The notes beneath the pieces were generated by a model. That model worked only from the letters and a program-made list of their open reading frames with translations. It searched no databases and had not been told where the DNA came from. 33,204 nt of DNA from Burkholderiaceae bacterium (GTDB lineage Bacteria; Pseudomonadota; Gammaproteobacteria; Burkholderiales; Burkholderiaceae_C): positions 1 to 33,204 of the forward strand of contig JAKOND010000240.1 in NCBI GenBank assembly GCA_022702125.1, written 5' to 3'. Each line of letters opens with the position of its first letter. The stretch's first letter is position 1. Shown here piece by piece: positions 1 to 7,486 of this stretch. The position numbers and the translations under genes were made by a program.

Positions 1-54
1 GGCCGTCAGCAAGGCCAGAGGAAGGCTCGCCGCGCCTATTTTCAAGATTCCCAT
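1..54 (-). CDS. N-terminus of a secreted or membrane protein (partial, runs off left edge)
   Basis: An ATG on the minus strand at 52-54 opens a frame reading MGILKIGAASLPLALLTA to the window edge. It has a basic residue, then a hydrophobic run ending in small residues, as in a Sec signal peptide. A GGAG-type ribosome binding site lies just upstream (about 58-63). Only 18 codons are visible, so the family cannot be named. A Bug receptor or another periplasmic binding protein would suit the surroundings, but that is a guess. Confidence 0.5.
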   Translation of the reverse strand, partial: MGILKIGAASLPLALLTA

Positions 55-60
55 ACCGTC

Positions 61-106
61 TCCGTTTGTTATCGACTCGTTTTGCCGGCGGGAGTCTACA
101 AACGGA
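61..106 (-). promoter_or_regulatory. 9-bp perfect inverted repeat overlapping the SD of the left-edge gene
   Basis: TCCGTTTGT (61-69) and ACAAACGGA (98-106) are exact reverse complements separated by 28 bases. Read on the minus strand, the second arm carries the GGA of the Shine-Dalgarno sequence about 7 bases before the ATG at 54. A folded transcript would sequester the ribosome binding site; alternatively the repeat is a protein operator. Both roles are inference. Confidence 0.35.
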
Positions 107-128
107 AAACAATCAGGTGTGGACCCCT

Positions 129-147
129 CGCATATAGCTGCTATGCG
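129..147. promoter_or_regulatory. Short AT-containing palindrome, possible operator
   Basis: CGCATATAGCTGCTATGCG contains CGCATA...TATGCG arms and an inner ATAGC-T-GCTAT dyad. It lies in the gap between the left-edge gene and the IS remnant, in a locally less GC-rich stretch. It could be an operator for the left-edge gene. No other support was seen. Confidence 0.2.
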
Positions 148-220
148 TGGGGCAGGAGCTGCTTTTGGGGGGGCACGACAGCGCGCTTTACGCGGCGGCG
201 ACCGCTCGCTCCGACCGGAC

Positions 221-235
221 GGCGCTGCTGCATAA
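221..235 (+). repeat. Left terminal inverted repeat of the IS5-family remnant
   Basis: GGCGCTGCTGCATAA pairs with the reverse complement of 887-901 with three mismatches (positions 5, 8 and 13), all transitions. The GG..TTGCATAA style is typical of IS5-family ends. Confidence 0.65.
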
Positions 236-274
236 AGCAGTTTGAGGTTGAGCTTCCCCGACCCCGGATGGATT

Positions 275-837
275 TATGCCGCGCGTACCGTCCGTCCGCG
301 GCGTGCCCAGCCGGGTGAACCGGTTCAGGATCGATGCCTGGACCGGCAGCTCCGTGACCCGCCGGTCGAAGTCCCGCGCCATCACCCGCTCTCCCGAGCG
401 CCTGAAGCATCCCATCTGTGTATCCACCCAGCTACGCCGGTGGTAGCCGCTCCACTCCTTCCAGATCGCGCGGCCGAGCTTGCGGGTGGCCCGCAGGATT
501 TCGTTCCTGACCTGCGCTCCTGCTCTGCCCTCGATCCACGGTTTGGCGTTTCTTCGACCGGGAATGGTGGCCGCGGCCTGCCGGCAGGCCATCGCTTCAT
601 GACAGGCCAATGTGCGCGTAGGCGCCGTCGGCACTCACCGAATGCAAGAGCGCATCCGCTGGGAACTGAATCGCTGTGTCGTCGAACACCGCAGGGCGAC
701 CTGCACGCCCGGTGGCATCCGCCTGCCATGGGAAGGTCCGGATCCAGCCAGACCCTCAGGGAGCCGTGGCGCTTGAGCGCTGCGTTGTGCCCGTTCCAGT
801 TCGTCGTGCGGACCTTCGCTCGCGGGGGCTCGCTCAT
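275..837 (-). pseudogene. IS5-family transposase, internally deleted and frameshifted
   Basis: Reading leftward from an ATG at 835-837, the N-terminal part contains NWNGHNAALKRHGSLRVWLD, which matches the N-terminal domain of IS5-type transposases. The similarity then continues in another frame (VFDDTAIQF near 690) and jumps directly to VSADGAYAH near 625, so the segment between those blocks, which normally holds the first catalytic Asp region, is lost. A third frame carries the C-terminal part (RNEILRATRKLGR, WSGYHRRS, ERVMARDFDR, LNRFTRLGTP). At least two frame changes and a deletion make it non-functional. The 3' limit is approximate because family similarity fades near 290. Confidence 0.7.
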
Positions 838-886
838 GCCACGAGGCCAACAAGTTCAAGCCTTGACGAGGGCGCCCGCCGGTGAG

Positions 887-901
887 TTGTGCAACAACGC
901 C
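887..901 (-). repeat. Right terminal inverted repeat of the IS5-family remnant
   Basis: The reverse complement reads GGCGTTGTTGCACAA and matches the left end at 221-235 at 12 of 15 bases. It directly abuts the 3' end of the DapA-family gene. Confidence 0.65.
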
Positions 902-902
902 G

Positions 903-1850
903 TCACGACGTGGCCGTATCGATGCCGAAGGCGTCCATCTGCTGCTTCAGCCGGGTGTGTTCGGCGTCGTTCAGGACTACGAGCGGGGGTCGTACCCGGC
1001 GCCAGCCTGGTTGACCATGGAGATGAGCCATGATCCCCTTGAAAGCGGCAGTCATGCCATATCCCCCAAGGATTGCCAGGAACGCTTGCACTCGCTGCAG
1101 GTCCGCCGCGGCGTTGGGGCTGTCATGCTCGGCAACGAGCCGCCGGACGAGATAGGGCATGACGTTGGCGATGCCGCTGACGGCGCCGGGGCTCCCTTTG
1201 GCCGCCAGCACCTGCAAGTCGGGCTCGTTGCCGACATAGACCTTCACCTCAGACATGAAAGCATCGGCACGATCCAGGGAGGCGGCGCGGTCACAGCCGC
1301 TGTCCTTGATGCCCACGATGACGTCGGGGTAGCGGTCCTTCAGCGTGCGGATCACGCTATGGCCCAGGGCCACGCCCGCGACCTGGGGGATGTGATATAG
1401 GTAGAGCCGCAGCCGCCGGTCGGCCACCGCGTCGATCACCCAGCGGTAGGCGTCGATCACGCCCTGGTCGGGGACGCCCTTGAGGAAGAACGGCGGCAGC
1501 ATCAGGCATCCGTGGGCACCGACCGCCAGCGCGTGCCGGGTCAGCTCGACCACGTCGGGCAGCGCGGCGCAGCTGGTCGAGACGAGGATGCGGTGCGCCG
1601 GCACGCCGTGCGCGATCAGCCCGTCGACGGCCGCCATGCGCTCGGCCACGGTGAAGGAGGGGCCTTCCCCCGTGGTGCCGAAGGGCGTCACGCCCTGGCA
1701 TCCGGAGCGCAGCAGGAACAGGCAGTGCTCGGCCATCACGGGGATGTCGATGTCCAGCCCGGCCGTCAGCGGCGTGAGCAGGGCGGGCCAGATGCCCTCG
1801 AAGGGGGTGGCGACGGGGGCTGTGAGATCGTGGGCGGAGGGCATGGGCAT
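903..1850 (-). CDS. DapA/N-acetylneuraminate-lyase-family class I aldolase
   Basis: This 315-residue protein belongs to the dihydrodipicolinate synthase/NAL superfamily, TIM-barrel enzymes that form a Schiff base with pyruvate. The sequence shows the GTTGEG carboxylate-binding loop (residues 58-63), a Tyr in LYHIPQ (Tyr152) and the Schiff-base lysine in GIKDS (Lys182). Length is normal for the family. It is the last gene of the leftward operon, 110 bp after the PEP-mutase-family gene; it starts at ATG 1850 with no strong SD, and an in-frame ATG two codons later is also possible. In this context an aldolase splitting a 2-keto-3-deoxy acid to pyruvate plus aldehyde is more likely than lysine biosynthesis, but the substrate is not readable. 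Its stop is immediately followed by the IS5 remnant. Confidence 0.88.
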   Translation of the reverse strand: MPMPSAHDLTAPVATPFEGIWPALLTPLTAGLDIDIPVMAEHCLFLLRSGCQGVTPFGTTGEGPSFTVAERMAAVDGLIAHGVPAHRILVSTSCAALPDVVELTRHALAVGAHGCLMLPPFFLKGVPDQGVIDAYRWVIDAVADRRLRLYLYHIPQVAGVALGHSVIRTLKDRYPDVIVGIKDSGCDRAASLDRADAFMSEVKVYVGNEPDLQVLAAKGSPGAVSGIANVMPYLVRRLVAEHDSPNAAADLQRVQAFLAILGGYGMTAAFKGIMAHLHGQPGWRRVRPPLVVLNDAEHTRLKQQMDAFGIDTATS

Positions 1851-1960
1851 CTGGTGGAAGGTCGGTGGCAGGAACGTGGCGGAGATCGCGTAAGGGCAGG
1901 GAGGCGCGGAACGAGGCGGCGGGCGGCTGGAGAGTCGCCGGGCGCGGCCGCCCCGACCCG

Positions 1961-2863
1961 TCAGCCGGGCGGCGGCGCGTCGCCGTACAGCCGGTCGAGC
2001 CGCTGGTGGGCTTCCAGTCCGACGACGCGGGTGAAATCGGGGTAGGACATGCCGGGCACGCCGCGCGGCGTGCCGTCGGCATGCAGCGTCGCCAGCGCCT
2101 GCTGCACCGCACGGGCCGCGCTGAACAGGGCGGTGACGGCGTAGAGCACCAGGCAGAAGCCCATGCGCTCGAGTTCGCCGGCGTTTAGCCGGGCGGCGTC
2201 GGTGCCGTCCACGATGGAGACGACCTTCGGTCCGTCGAGGCCGGCGGCCACCGCCTCGACCTCGGCGACAGTCTTGATGCCGTCCACGAACACCAGGTCG
2301 GCGCCGGCCTGCCGGTAGCGGCGGGCGCGGTCGAGCGCCTCGGCCATGCCGGCCGCGGGCAGGGCGTCGGTGCGGGCGATGACGGCCATCGGCGTACGGC
2401 CGCGCGCCTCCAGCGCGCAGCGCAGCCTGCGTTCGCCGTCCTGCGCCGGCATCAGCCGGATGCCGGCCATCTGGCCGCAGCGCTTGGGCGCGACCTGGTC
2501 CTCCAGGTGGATCGCGGCGACGCCGGCCTGCAGGTACTCCTGGACCGTGCGCGCGATGTTGGACGGACCGCCGTAGCCGGTGTCGGCGTCGGCGATCACC
2601 GGGATGCCGACCGCGCGCACCATGTCGCGGGCGTGGGTGGTCATCTCGGTCTGCGTCAGCAGGCCGATGTCGGGCATGCCCAGGCGCGCCGCGGTGGCGC
2701 CGAAGCCGGTCATGTAGACGGCGTCGAAGCCGGCCTGCTCGACCAGCCGCGCCGACAGCGCGTCGTAGGCGCCGGGCGCGCGGACGATGGCGGGGCCGGC
2801 GAGGCGGGCGCGCAGGGCTTCCGCGGGCGACGGGACTGCGGCGGCGGGACGGGCATCGGTCAT
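1961..2863 (-). CDS. Isocitrate lyase/PEP mutase superfamily lyase (first copy)
   Basis: A 300-residue protein of the isocitrate lyase/PEP mutase superfamily, which makes or breaks C-C or C-P bonds next to a 2-oxoacid using Mg2+. It shows the metal-binding DADTGYG loop (Asp92 and Asp94), HLEDQ, and the catalytic-loop cysteine in PKRCGQ (Cys129). The residue after CG is Gln where methylisocitrate lyase and its relatives normally have His, so the reaction may differ from lyases such as PrpB. The ATG at 2863 is preceded by GGAG at 8 bases, and the start lies 14 bases after the stop of the upstream SDR gene, so the two are co-transcribed. Likely products are 2-methylisocitrate- or dimethylmalate-type lyase, or oxaloacetate decarboxylase; sequence alone does not decide. 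Confidence 0.85.
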   Translation of the reverse strand: MTDARPAAAVPSPAEALRARLAGPAIVRAPGAYDALSARLVEQAGFDAVYMTGFGATAARLGMPDIGLLTQTEMTTHARDMVRAVGIPVIADADTGYGGPSNIARTVQEYLQAGVAAIHLEDQVAPKRCGQMAGIRLMPAQDGERRLRCALEARGRTPMAVIARTDALPAAGMAEALDRARRYRQAGADLVFVDGIKTVAEVEAVAAGLDGPKVVSIVDGTDAARLNAGELERMGFCLVLYAVTALFSAARAVQQALATLHADGTPRGVPGMSYPDFTRVVGLEAHQRLDRLYGDAPPPG

Positions 2864-2877
2864 GGCAGGCGCTCCGC

Positions 2878-3696
2878 TCAATTCATCATCAGGCCGCCGT
2901 CGATGTTGATCGACTGGCCGGTCATGTAGGCGGCGGCGGGGGACGCCAGGTAGAGCGCCAGGCCGGCGACGTCCTCGGGCTGCTGCGCGCGGCCCATCGG
3001 GATGCCCTCGATGCGCTGGCGCCAGATCTCGCCCGGCGCCTTGCCCTGCAGCGCGCCCCAGTCGCGGTCCATCCGCTTCCACATGTCGGTGTCGACCAGG
3101 CCGGGGCAGATGGCGTTGACGGTGATCTCCGGCGCCAGCGCGACGGCGGCCGACTGCACCAGGCTGATGACCGCCGCCTTGCTGGCGCGGTACGGCGCGA
3201 TGACGCCGGCGATCGGGCCGGCGCCGCTGCGCCCGGCGATGGATGCCATCGCGATGATGCGGCCCCGGGGCTGGCCCGGCGCGGACGGCTCCTGCTGACG
3301 CATCCGACGCGCCGCGGCCTGCAGGCTGAGGAAAGTGCCGGTCACGTTGACGCGCAGCAGCCGGTCCCAGTCGGACGCCTCCAGCTCCATCAGCGGCCGG
3401 ATCTGCATCAGGCCGGCGTTGCATACCATGGTGTCGAGTCGGCCGAAACGCCGCACGGCCGCATCGGCCAGCGCGGCGCAGTCGCCGGCGTCGCCGATGT
3501 CGGCGGCCTGCGCCAGCGCCTGGGCGCCGGCCTCGCGCAGTTCGCGGGCGACGGCCTCGGCGGCGTCGGCGCGGATGTCGGAGACCACCACGCGCATGCC
3601 GGCGCGGGCGAAGGCGTGGGCGAGGCCGCGGCCGATGCCCTGGCCGGCGCCGGTGACGGCCACCACCGGGTGCGCGGGATCGGGGTCCAGGTTCAT
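2878..3696 (-). CDS. Short-chain dehydrogenase/reductase (NAD-type)
   Basis: A classical SDR of 272 residues. It has the Rossmann motif TGAGQGIG (15-22), an acidic residue after beta-2 (VVVSD, Asp40) that favours NAD(H), NAG (93-95), and the catalytic set Ser152, Tyr169 and Lys173 in YRASK. The C-terminus ends with the family's typical GQSINIDGG stretch. It would oxidise or reduce a hydroxyl/keto group in the cytoplasm. It follows another SDR in the same operon after a 73-bp G-rich gap and precedes the PEP-mutase-family lyase. The start at 3696 lacks a strong SD, but the Rossmann motif is at the expected distance. Substrate unknown. Confidence 0.9.
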   Translation of the reverse strand: MNLDPDPAHPVVAVTGAGQGIGRGLAHAFARAGMRVVVSDIRADAAEAVARELREAGAQALAQAADIGDAGDCAALADAAVRRFGRLDTMVCNAGLMQIRPLMELEASDWDRLLRVNVTGTFLSLQAAARRMRQQEPSAPGQPRGRIIAMASIAGRSGAGPIAGVIAPYRASKAAVISLVQSAAVALAPEITVNAICPGLVDTDMWKRMDRDWGALQGKAPGEIWRQRIEGIPMGRAQQPEDVAGLALYLASPAAAYMTGQSINIDGGLMMN

Positions 3697-3724
3697 GGTT
3701 GCAGGCGGAAGGTTGGGGGATGGA

Positions 3725-3749
3725 GGGCGGGAGGCGGGCGGGGCGGGGG
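3725..3749 (+). other. G-quadruplex-type motif in the gap between two SDR genes
   Basis: On the plus strand five G-runs (3725-3727, 3729-3731, 3736-3738, 3740-3743, 3745-3749) are separated by loops of 1-4 bases, which satisfies the usual G4 pattern. It lies in the 73-bp space between two co-directional genes, on the template strand for their transcription, so the transcript is C-rich here. Folding is inferred from pattern only. Confidence 0.4.
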
Positions 3750-3769
3750 CCGCGCGGTCGGAGCCTGGA

Positions 3770-4573
3770 TCAGGCCGCCTTCCTGCGCTGGACCGGCGCG
3801 TCGGCGACGTAGGTCCGGTTCCAGACCGGCGAGATCACCAGCTGGTTGATGCAGACGTGCGGCGGCTGTTCGGCGATGAAGCGGATCGTCCGGCCGAGGT
3901 CGGCCTCCTGCAGCATGCGGGCCTTGTCGGCCTCGCTGGGCTGCACCGGGCGCTGCTTCAGGATGGGGGTGGCGACCTCGCCCGGGCAGAGCGCGGTCGC
4001 GCGCAGGCCGTTGACGCATTCCTCGATGTTGAAGGAGTGGGTCAGCGCCATCAGGGCCGCCTTGCTGGCGGTGTAGGCGGGGCCGGTGATGTACTCGTAA
4101 TGGAAGCCGGCGAAGGACGCCACGTTGATCACCGTGCCGCTGCCACGCGCGCGCATGCCGCGCGCCACCGCCAGCGTGCAGTAGGTGGCGCCGTGCAGGT
4201 TGACCGCCAGCACCTGCGCGAAGGTCTCGGCGTCGGTCTCGCACCAGTAGCGCTTGGGGAAGTTGATGCCCGCGCTGTTCACCAGGATGTCCACGCCGCC
4301 GTGCCGGGCCTCGATGGCGCGCGCCGCCCGGCCGACCGCGGACGCGTCCGCGACGTCCAGCGGCATGGCCTCGATCGCGCCCGCGGTCACGCCCTGCGCC
4401 GCGGCCTGCCGGATCGCCTCGTCGAGCTTGGCCGCGTCGCGGCCGGATACGACGACGCGGCAGCCGCCGCGCGCCAGTTCGATGGCGCCGGCCAGCCCGA
4501 TGCCGCTGCCGCCGCCGGTGACCCATGCCACCCGGCCGTCCAGGGACGCGCCGTTCGCTGCGGGCGCGCTCAT
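3770..4573 (-). CDS. Short-chain dehydrogenase/reductase (NADP-type features)
   Basis: A 267-residue SDR with TGGGSGIG (19-26), an Arg two residues after the end of beta-2 (VVSGRD, Arg45) suggestive of NADP(H), NSAG (99-102), and catalytic Ser153, Tyr167 and Lys171 in YTASK. The ATG at 4573 overlaps the stop of the TRAP receptor gene in an ATGA, which shows tight translational coupling and fixes the start. The C-terminal part (residues ~215-267) is less typical, with QPPHVCINQLVISP in place of the usual Gly-rich ending, as in the YdfG/serine-dehydrogenase-like SDR branch. Likely oxidises a hydroxy acid or an intermediate of the imported substrate. Confidence 0.9.
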   Translation of the reverse strand: MSAPAANGASLDGRVAWVTGGGSGIGLAGAIELARGGCRVVVSGRDAAKLDEAIRQAAAQGVTAGAIEAMPLDVADASAVGRAARAIEARHGGVDILVNSAGINFPKRYWCETDAETFAQVLAVNLHGATYCTLAVARGMRARGSGTVINVASFAGFHYEYITGPAYTASKAALMALTHSFNIEECVNGLRATALCPGEVATPILKQRPVQPSEADKARMLQEADLGRTIRFIAEQPPHVCINQLVISPVWNRTYVADAPVQRRKAA

Positions 4574-5592
4574 TTGCCGCGGATGCGGTTGAGTTCGGCC
4601 GTGACCAGGGCGATCGGCTCCTCGCCGATGGACTTGGCGTGGCGCTCGTAGATGGGCCGCGTCTTGTCGCGGATGCGCTGCATCTCGGCCGGGCTGATTT
4701 CGTTGACGGCCATGCCCTTCTTGCGCAGGTCGTCCACGCTGCGCGCTTCCATCGCCCGGTTGGCGCGGCGTTGCTCGCCGCGGCCCTGCACCGCGCACTC
4801 GCGCAGCGCGGCCTGCTCCTCGGGCGAGAGCGTGTCCCAGACCTTCTTGGAGAACAGCACCAGCGTCGGGCTGTAGGCGTGGTTGGTCAGGGTGAGGTAT
4901 TTCTGCACCTCGTAGAACTTCATGTTCTCGATGTTGGTGAACGGATTCTCCTGGCCGTCCACCGTCTTGGTCTCCAGCGCGGAATAGACCTCGGTGAAGG
5001 CCATCGGCACCGCGTTGCTGCCCAGCGTCTTGAAGGTGTCGAGGTAGATGGTGTTCTGCATCACCCGCATCTTCACGCCCTCGAAATCCTCGGCCTTGGT
5101 AATCGGGCGCTTCGAGTTGGTGGTCTGGCGGAAGCCGTTCTCCCACCAGGCCAGGTTGATCAGGCCGGCCGCCGGCATCTTGGCCGAGAACCAGTCGCCC
5201 ACCTTGCCGTCGAACAGCTGGTCGGCCTCCGCGGCGTTGTTGAACAGGAACGGCAGGTCGAACACGCCGAGGGCGGGGACGATCGAGACGATCGGCGCGG
5301 TCGAGGTCACCGCCATGTCCAGCGAGCCGGTGCGCACGCTCTGGGTGCCGGTCAGGTCGTTGCCCAGCGCGCCGTCCCAGAAGGGCTGGATCTTCATCCT
5401 GCCGCCGGACTTCTCCAGCGTGCAGGCGCCCATCTTCGCCAGGCCGTTGCCCATCGGGTGGTCCTTGCTCACCCCGTTGGACACGCGGAAGTTGCGCTCC
5501 TTGAATTGCGCCTGGGCGCCGCCGGCGCAGAGCGCGGCCGCCAGGCCGAGGGCCGCGAGCGCGGGAATGCGGGAGAAGGGGGTGGACGGCAT
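4570..5592 (-). CDS. dctP: TRAP transporter periplasmic substrate-binding protein (DctP family)
   Basis: A 340-residue extracytoplasmic receptor of the TRAP family. Residues 1-28 form a Sec signal peptide ending AQA. The mature part has DctP-family features: binding-domain strand FRVSNGVSKDHPMG, the FDLPFLF segment near residue 115, and the conserved Arg of VKMRV, which in this family forms the salt bridge with the substrate carboxylate. AGGAG lies 8-9 bases before the ATG. It directly follows the large permease and is translationally coupled to the downstream SDR. The ligand should be an organic acid, judged from the family and the neighbouring dehydrogenases. Confidence 0.93.
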   Translation of the reverse strand: MPSTPFSRIPALAALGLAAALCAGGAQAQFKERNFRVSNGVSKDHPMGNGLAKMGACTLEKSGGRMKIQPFWDGALGNDLTGTQSVRTGSLDMAVTSTAPIVSIVPALGVFDLPFLFNNAAEADQLFDGKVGDWFSAKMPAAGLINLAWWENGFRQTTNSKRPITKAEDFEGVKMRVMQNTIYLDTFKTLGSNAVPMAFTEVYSALETKTVDGQENPFTNIENMKFYEVQKYLTLTNHAYSPTLVLFSKKVWDTLSPEEQAALRECAVQGRGEQRRANRAMEARSVDDLRKKGMAVNEISPAEMQRIRDKTRPIYERHAKSIGEEPIALVTAELNRIRGK

Positions 5593-5623
5593 GTCTTTGT
5601 CTCCTAGGATGTATCGGAAGAAT

Positions 5624-6901
5624 TCAGCTGAACCACTTCAGCGGCACCAGCACCAGCGAGGGGAACAGGATCAGCAGCAGGAGCACGGCCAGTTCCGCCC
5701 ACAGGAACGGCCACAGCCCCCGCATCAGGTCCTTCATGGAAATCTTCGCGACGCCGCACATCACGTTGAGCACGATGCCCACCGGCGGCGTGATCAGGCC
5801 GATGGCGTTGTTCATGATGAACAGCACGCCGAAGTACACCGGGTCGATGCCGGCCTGCTTGACCACCGGCATCAGCACCGGCGTCAGGATCATCAGCGTG
5901 GGCGCGAAGTCGAGCGCGGTGCCGACGATGACCACGATGAACATGATCACGAACATCAGGAGGATCTTGTTGTCCATGAACGGGCCGAGCAGCGACGCCA
6001 CCTGCGCCGGCACGTCGGAGGTGGTGATCAGCCAGGCCGACACCAGCGCCGCGGCGATCAGGAACACCACCACCGCGGTGCTCTTGGCGGCCGACACCAG
6101 CAGCCCGTAGCACTGCCGCAGGCTCAGCTCGCGGTAGACGAGCAGGCCCAGCACGAAGGCGTAGACGCAGGCCGCCACGCCGGCCTCGGTGGGCGTGAAG
6201 ATGCCGAACTTCAGACCGCCGACGATGCCCAGCGGCATCAGCAGGGCCCAGATGCCGTCCCGGGCGGCCCCCAGGCGCGCGGCCATCGGCTGGCGCGGCA
6301 GCACCGTCACCTCGTCGCGGCGGGCCACCCACTGCCAGGCGACGACCAGCGACACGCCCATCAGCAGCCCCGGCACGATGCCGGCCAGGAACAGCTTGCC
6401 GATCGAGACGTTGGCGATCACCCCGAAGACGATCAGCCCGATCGACGGCGGCAGCACCGGCGCGATCACGCCGCCGGCGGCGATCAGGCCGGCCGAGCGC
6501 GGCACGTCGTAGCCGGCCTGCCGCATCATCGGGATCAGCATGGCGCCGATGGCGGCCGCGTCGGCCGCGGCGCTGCCGGAGATGGCGGCCATCACCACCG
6601 AGGCGAAGATGGCGACCAGCCCCAGGCCGCCGCGCAGGTGGCCCACCCAGGACAGCGCCACGTTGACGATGCGCCGGGAGATGCCGCCGGCGTTCATCAG
6701 CTCGCCCGCCAGCATGAAGAAGGGGATGGCCAGCAGCGGGAAGCTGTCGGAGCCTTCGATCAGCTTCTGCGACAGGATGGTGGCGTCGATCTGCCCCTGC
6801 CAGACCATCAGCGCGGCGCCGCAGGCCAGCAGCGCGAACGCGATCGGCGCGCCGACCATCATCGCGGCCAGCAGCGACAGGGTGAAGACGGCGATGGTCA
6901 T
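5624..6901 (-). CDS. dctM: TRAP transporter large permease (DctM family)
   Basis: A 425-residue inner-membrane protein with about a dozen hydrophobic segments, the Na+-coupled channel subunit of a TRAP transporter. It shows DctM hallmarks: PLLAIPFFMLAGELMNAGG near residue 54, VMAAISGSAAADAAAIG near 100, and GLITPPVGI near the C-terminus. The ATG at 6901 overlaps the TGA of the DctQ gene as ATGA, which sets the start; a longer in-frame reading upstream is low-complexity Arg/Pro-rich and is rejected. It works with the DctQ (upstream) and DctP (downstream) products to import an organic acid. Confidence 0.93.
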   Translation of the reverse strand: MTIAVFTLSLLAAMMVGAPIAFALLACGAALMVWQGQIDATILSQKLIEGSDSFPLLAIPFFMLAGELMNAGGISRRIVNVALSWVGHLRGGLGLVAIFASVVMAAISGSAAADAAAIGAMLIPMMRQAGYDVPRSAGLIAAGGVIAPVLPPSIGLIVFGVIANVSIGKLFLAGIVPGLLMGVSLVVAWQWVARRDEVTVLPRQPMAARLGAARDGIWALLMPLGIVGGLKFGIFTPTEAGVAACVYAFVLGLLVYRELSLRQCYGLLVSAAKSTAVVVFLIAAALVSAWLITTSDVPAQVASLLGPFMDNKILLMFVIMFIVVIVGTALDFAPTLMILTPVLMPVVKQAGIDPVYFGVLFIMNNAIGLITPPVGIVLNVMCGVAKISMKDLMRGLWPFLWAELAVLLLLILFPSLVLVPLKWFS

Positions 6902-7485
6902 GGGCGGCCTGCCTCGGGAACGGACTTGGCGGGGGGGGCGGGGTAGGCGGCCGCGTGCGGCGCGGCCTCCTCGCTCTCGCTGACCTGCACCAGCTCGTCG
7001 TCGCGGATGCGGCCGGCGCAGATGCGCCACAGGGTGCGCGCCGATTGCGCGCCGATGGCGAGGCTGGCGAGGTAGCCTACGCCGAAGACCCAGATCATCG
7101 AGATCTCGGTGACCGGCGAGCGGGTGGTCGCGTTGACCTCGTGCTGGCGCCAGGTGCCCCAGAACAGCATGGCGCAGCAGCCGATGACGATGAGCTGGCT
7201 CAGCGCCAGGCAGACCAGCTTGCCGCGCCGCGACAGCTTGCAGACGAAGCTGTCCACGCCCAGGTGGGTGCCGTCGCGCACCGCCACGATCGCGCCGACG
7301 AAGGTCAGCCAGACGAAGAAGATGCGCGACAGCTCCTCGGAAACCATGATTCCGGAGTTGAACGCGTAGCGCAGCACGACGTTGCCGAACACCATCACCA
7401 CCATGCCCAGCAGGAGCGCGGCCAGGACGGTTTCTATGGCGCGGAAGGCGAGGTCCGCCCAGGTCCGGCGGTTCCCGGCGCGCAC
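6898..7485 (-). CDS. dctQ: TRAP transporter small permease (DctQ family)
   Basis: A 195-residue protein with four transmembrane segments (about 18-40, 55-75, 95-115, 130-150), typical of DctQ. The family signature is visible in NVVLRYAFNSGIMVSEELSR followed by FVWLTFVGA and REG-like VRDGTHLGVD. It begins with GTG at 7485, one base past the TGA of the dehydrogenase gene, with AAGGTGG as SD at suitable spacing. The last ~40 residues are a hydrophilic Ala/Pro/Glu-rich tail. It bridges receptor and large permease in the membrane. Confidence 0.9.
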   Translation of the reverse strand: MRAGNRRTWADLAFRAIETVLAALLLGMVVMVFGNVVLRYAFNSGIMVSEELSRIFFVWLTFVGAIVAVRDGTHLGVDSFVCKLSRRGKLVCLALSQLIVIGCCAMLFWGTWRQHEVNATTRSPVTEISMIWVFGVGYLASLAIGAQSARTLWRICAGRIRDDELVQVSESEEAAPHAAAYPAPPAKSVPEAGRP

Positions 7486-7486
7486 C

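Larger units (their letters stand above)
221..901 (-). mobile_element. Decayed IS5-family insertion sequence
   Basis: The element is bounded by imperfect 15-bp terminal inverted repeats: GGCGCTGCTGCATAA at 221-235 and, on the opposite strand, GGCGTTGTTGCACAA at 887-901, identical at 12 of 15 positions. Between them lies a minus-strand transposase relic with IS5-type sequence. At 681 bp it is shorter than an intact IS5-type element because the middle of the transposase is missing. No clear target duplication flanks it. The right end sits one base before the stop triplet of the DapA-family gene (903-905), so the insertion did not interrupt that gene. Confidence 0.75.

Noticed and set aside
217-904. 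Target-site duplication flanking the IS5 remnant
   Set aside because: The flanking bases GGAC on the left and GTCA on the right do not match as a direct repeat.
903-1850. Dihydrodipicolinate synthase dapA for lysine synthesis
   Set aside because: The family is right, but the operon is catabolic with a TRAP transporter and hydroxyacid dehydrogenases; a housekeeping role is unlikely.
5048-6946. Long plus-strand open frame opposite the TRAP genes, rich in His, Gln, Asp and Arg
   Set aside because: Composition reflects reverse translation of membrane helices; the opposite strand encodes unmistakable DctP, DctM and DctQ.
6902-7030. N-terminal extension of the DctM frame
   Set aside because: The extension is Arg/Pro-rich and lies inside dctQ; the hydrophobic family start MTIAVFTLSLL is at 6901.
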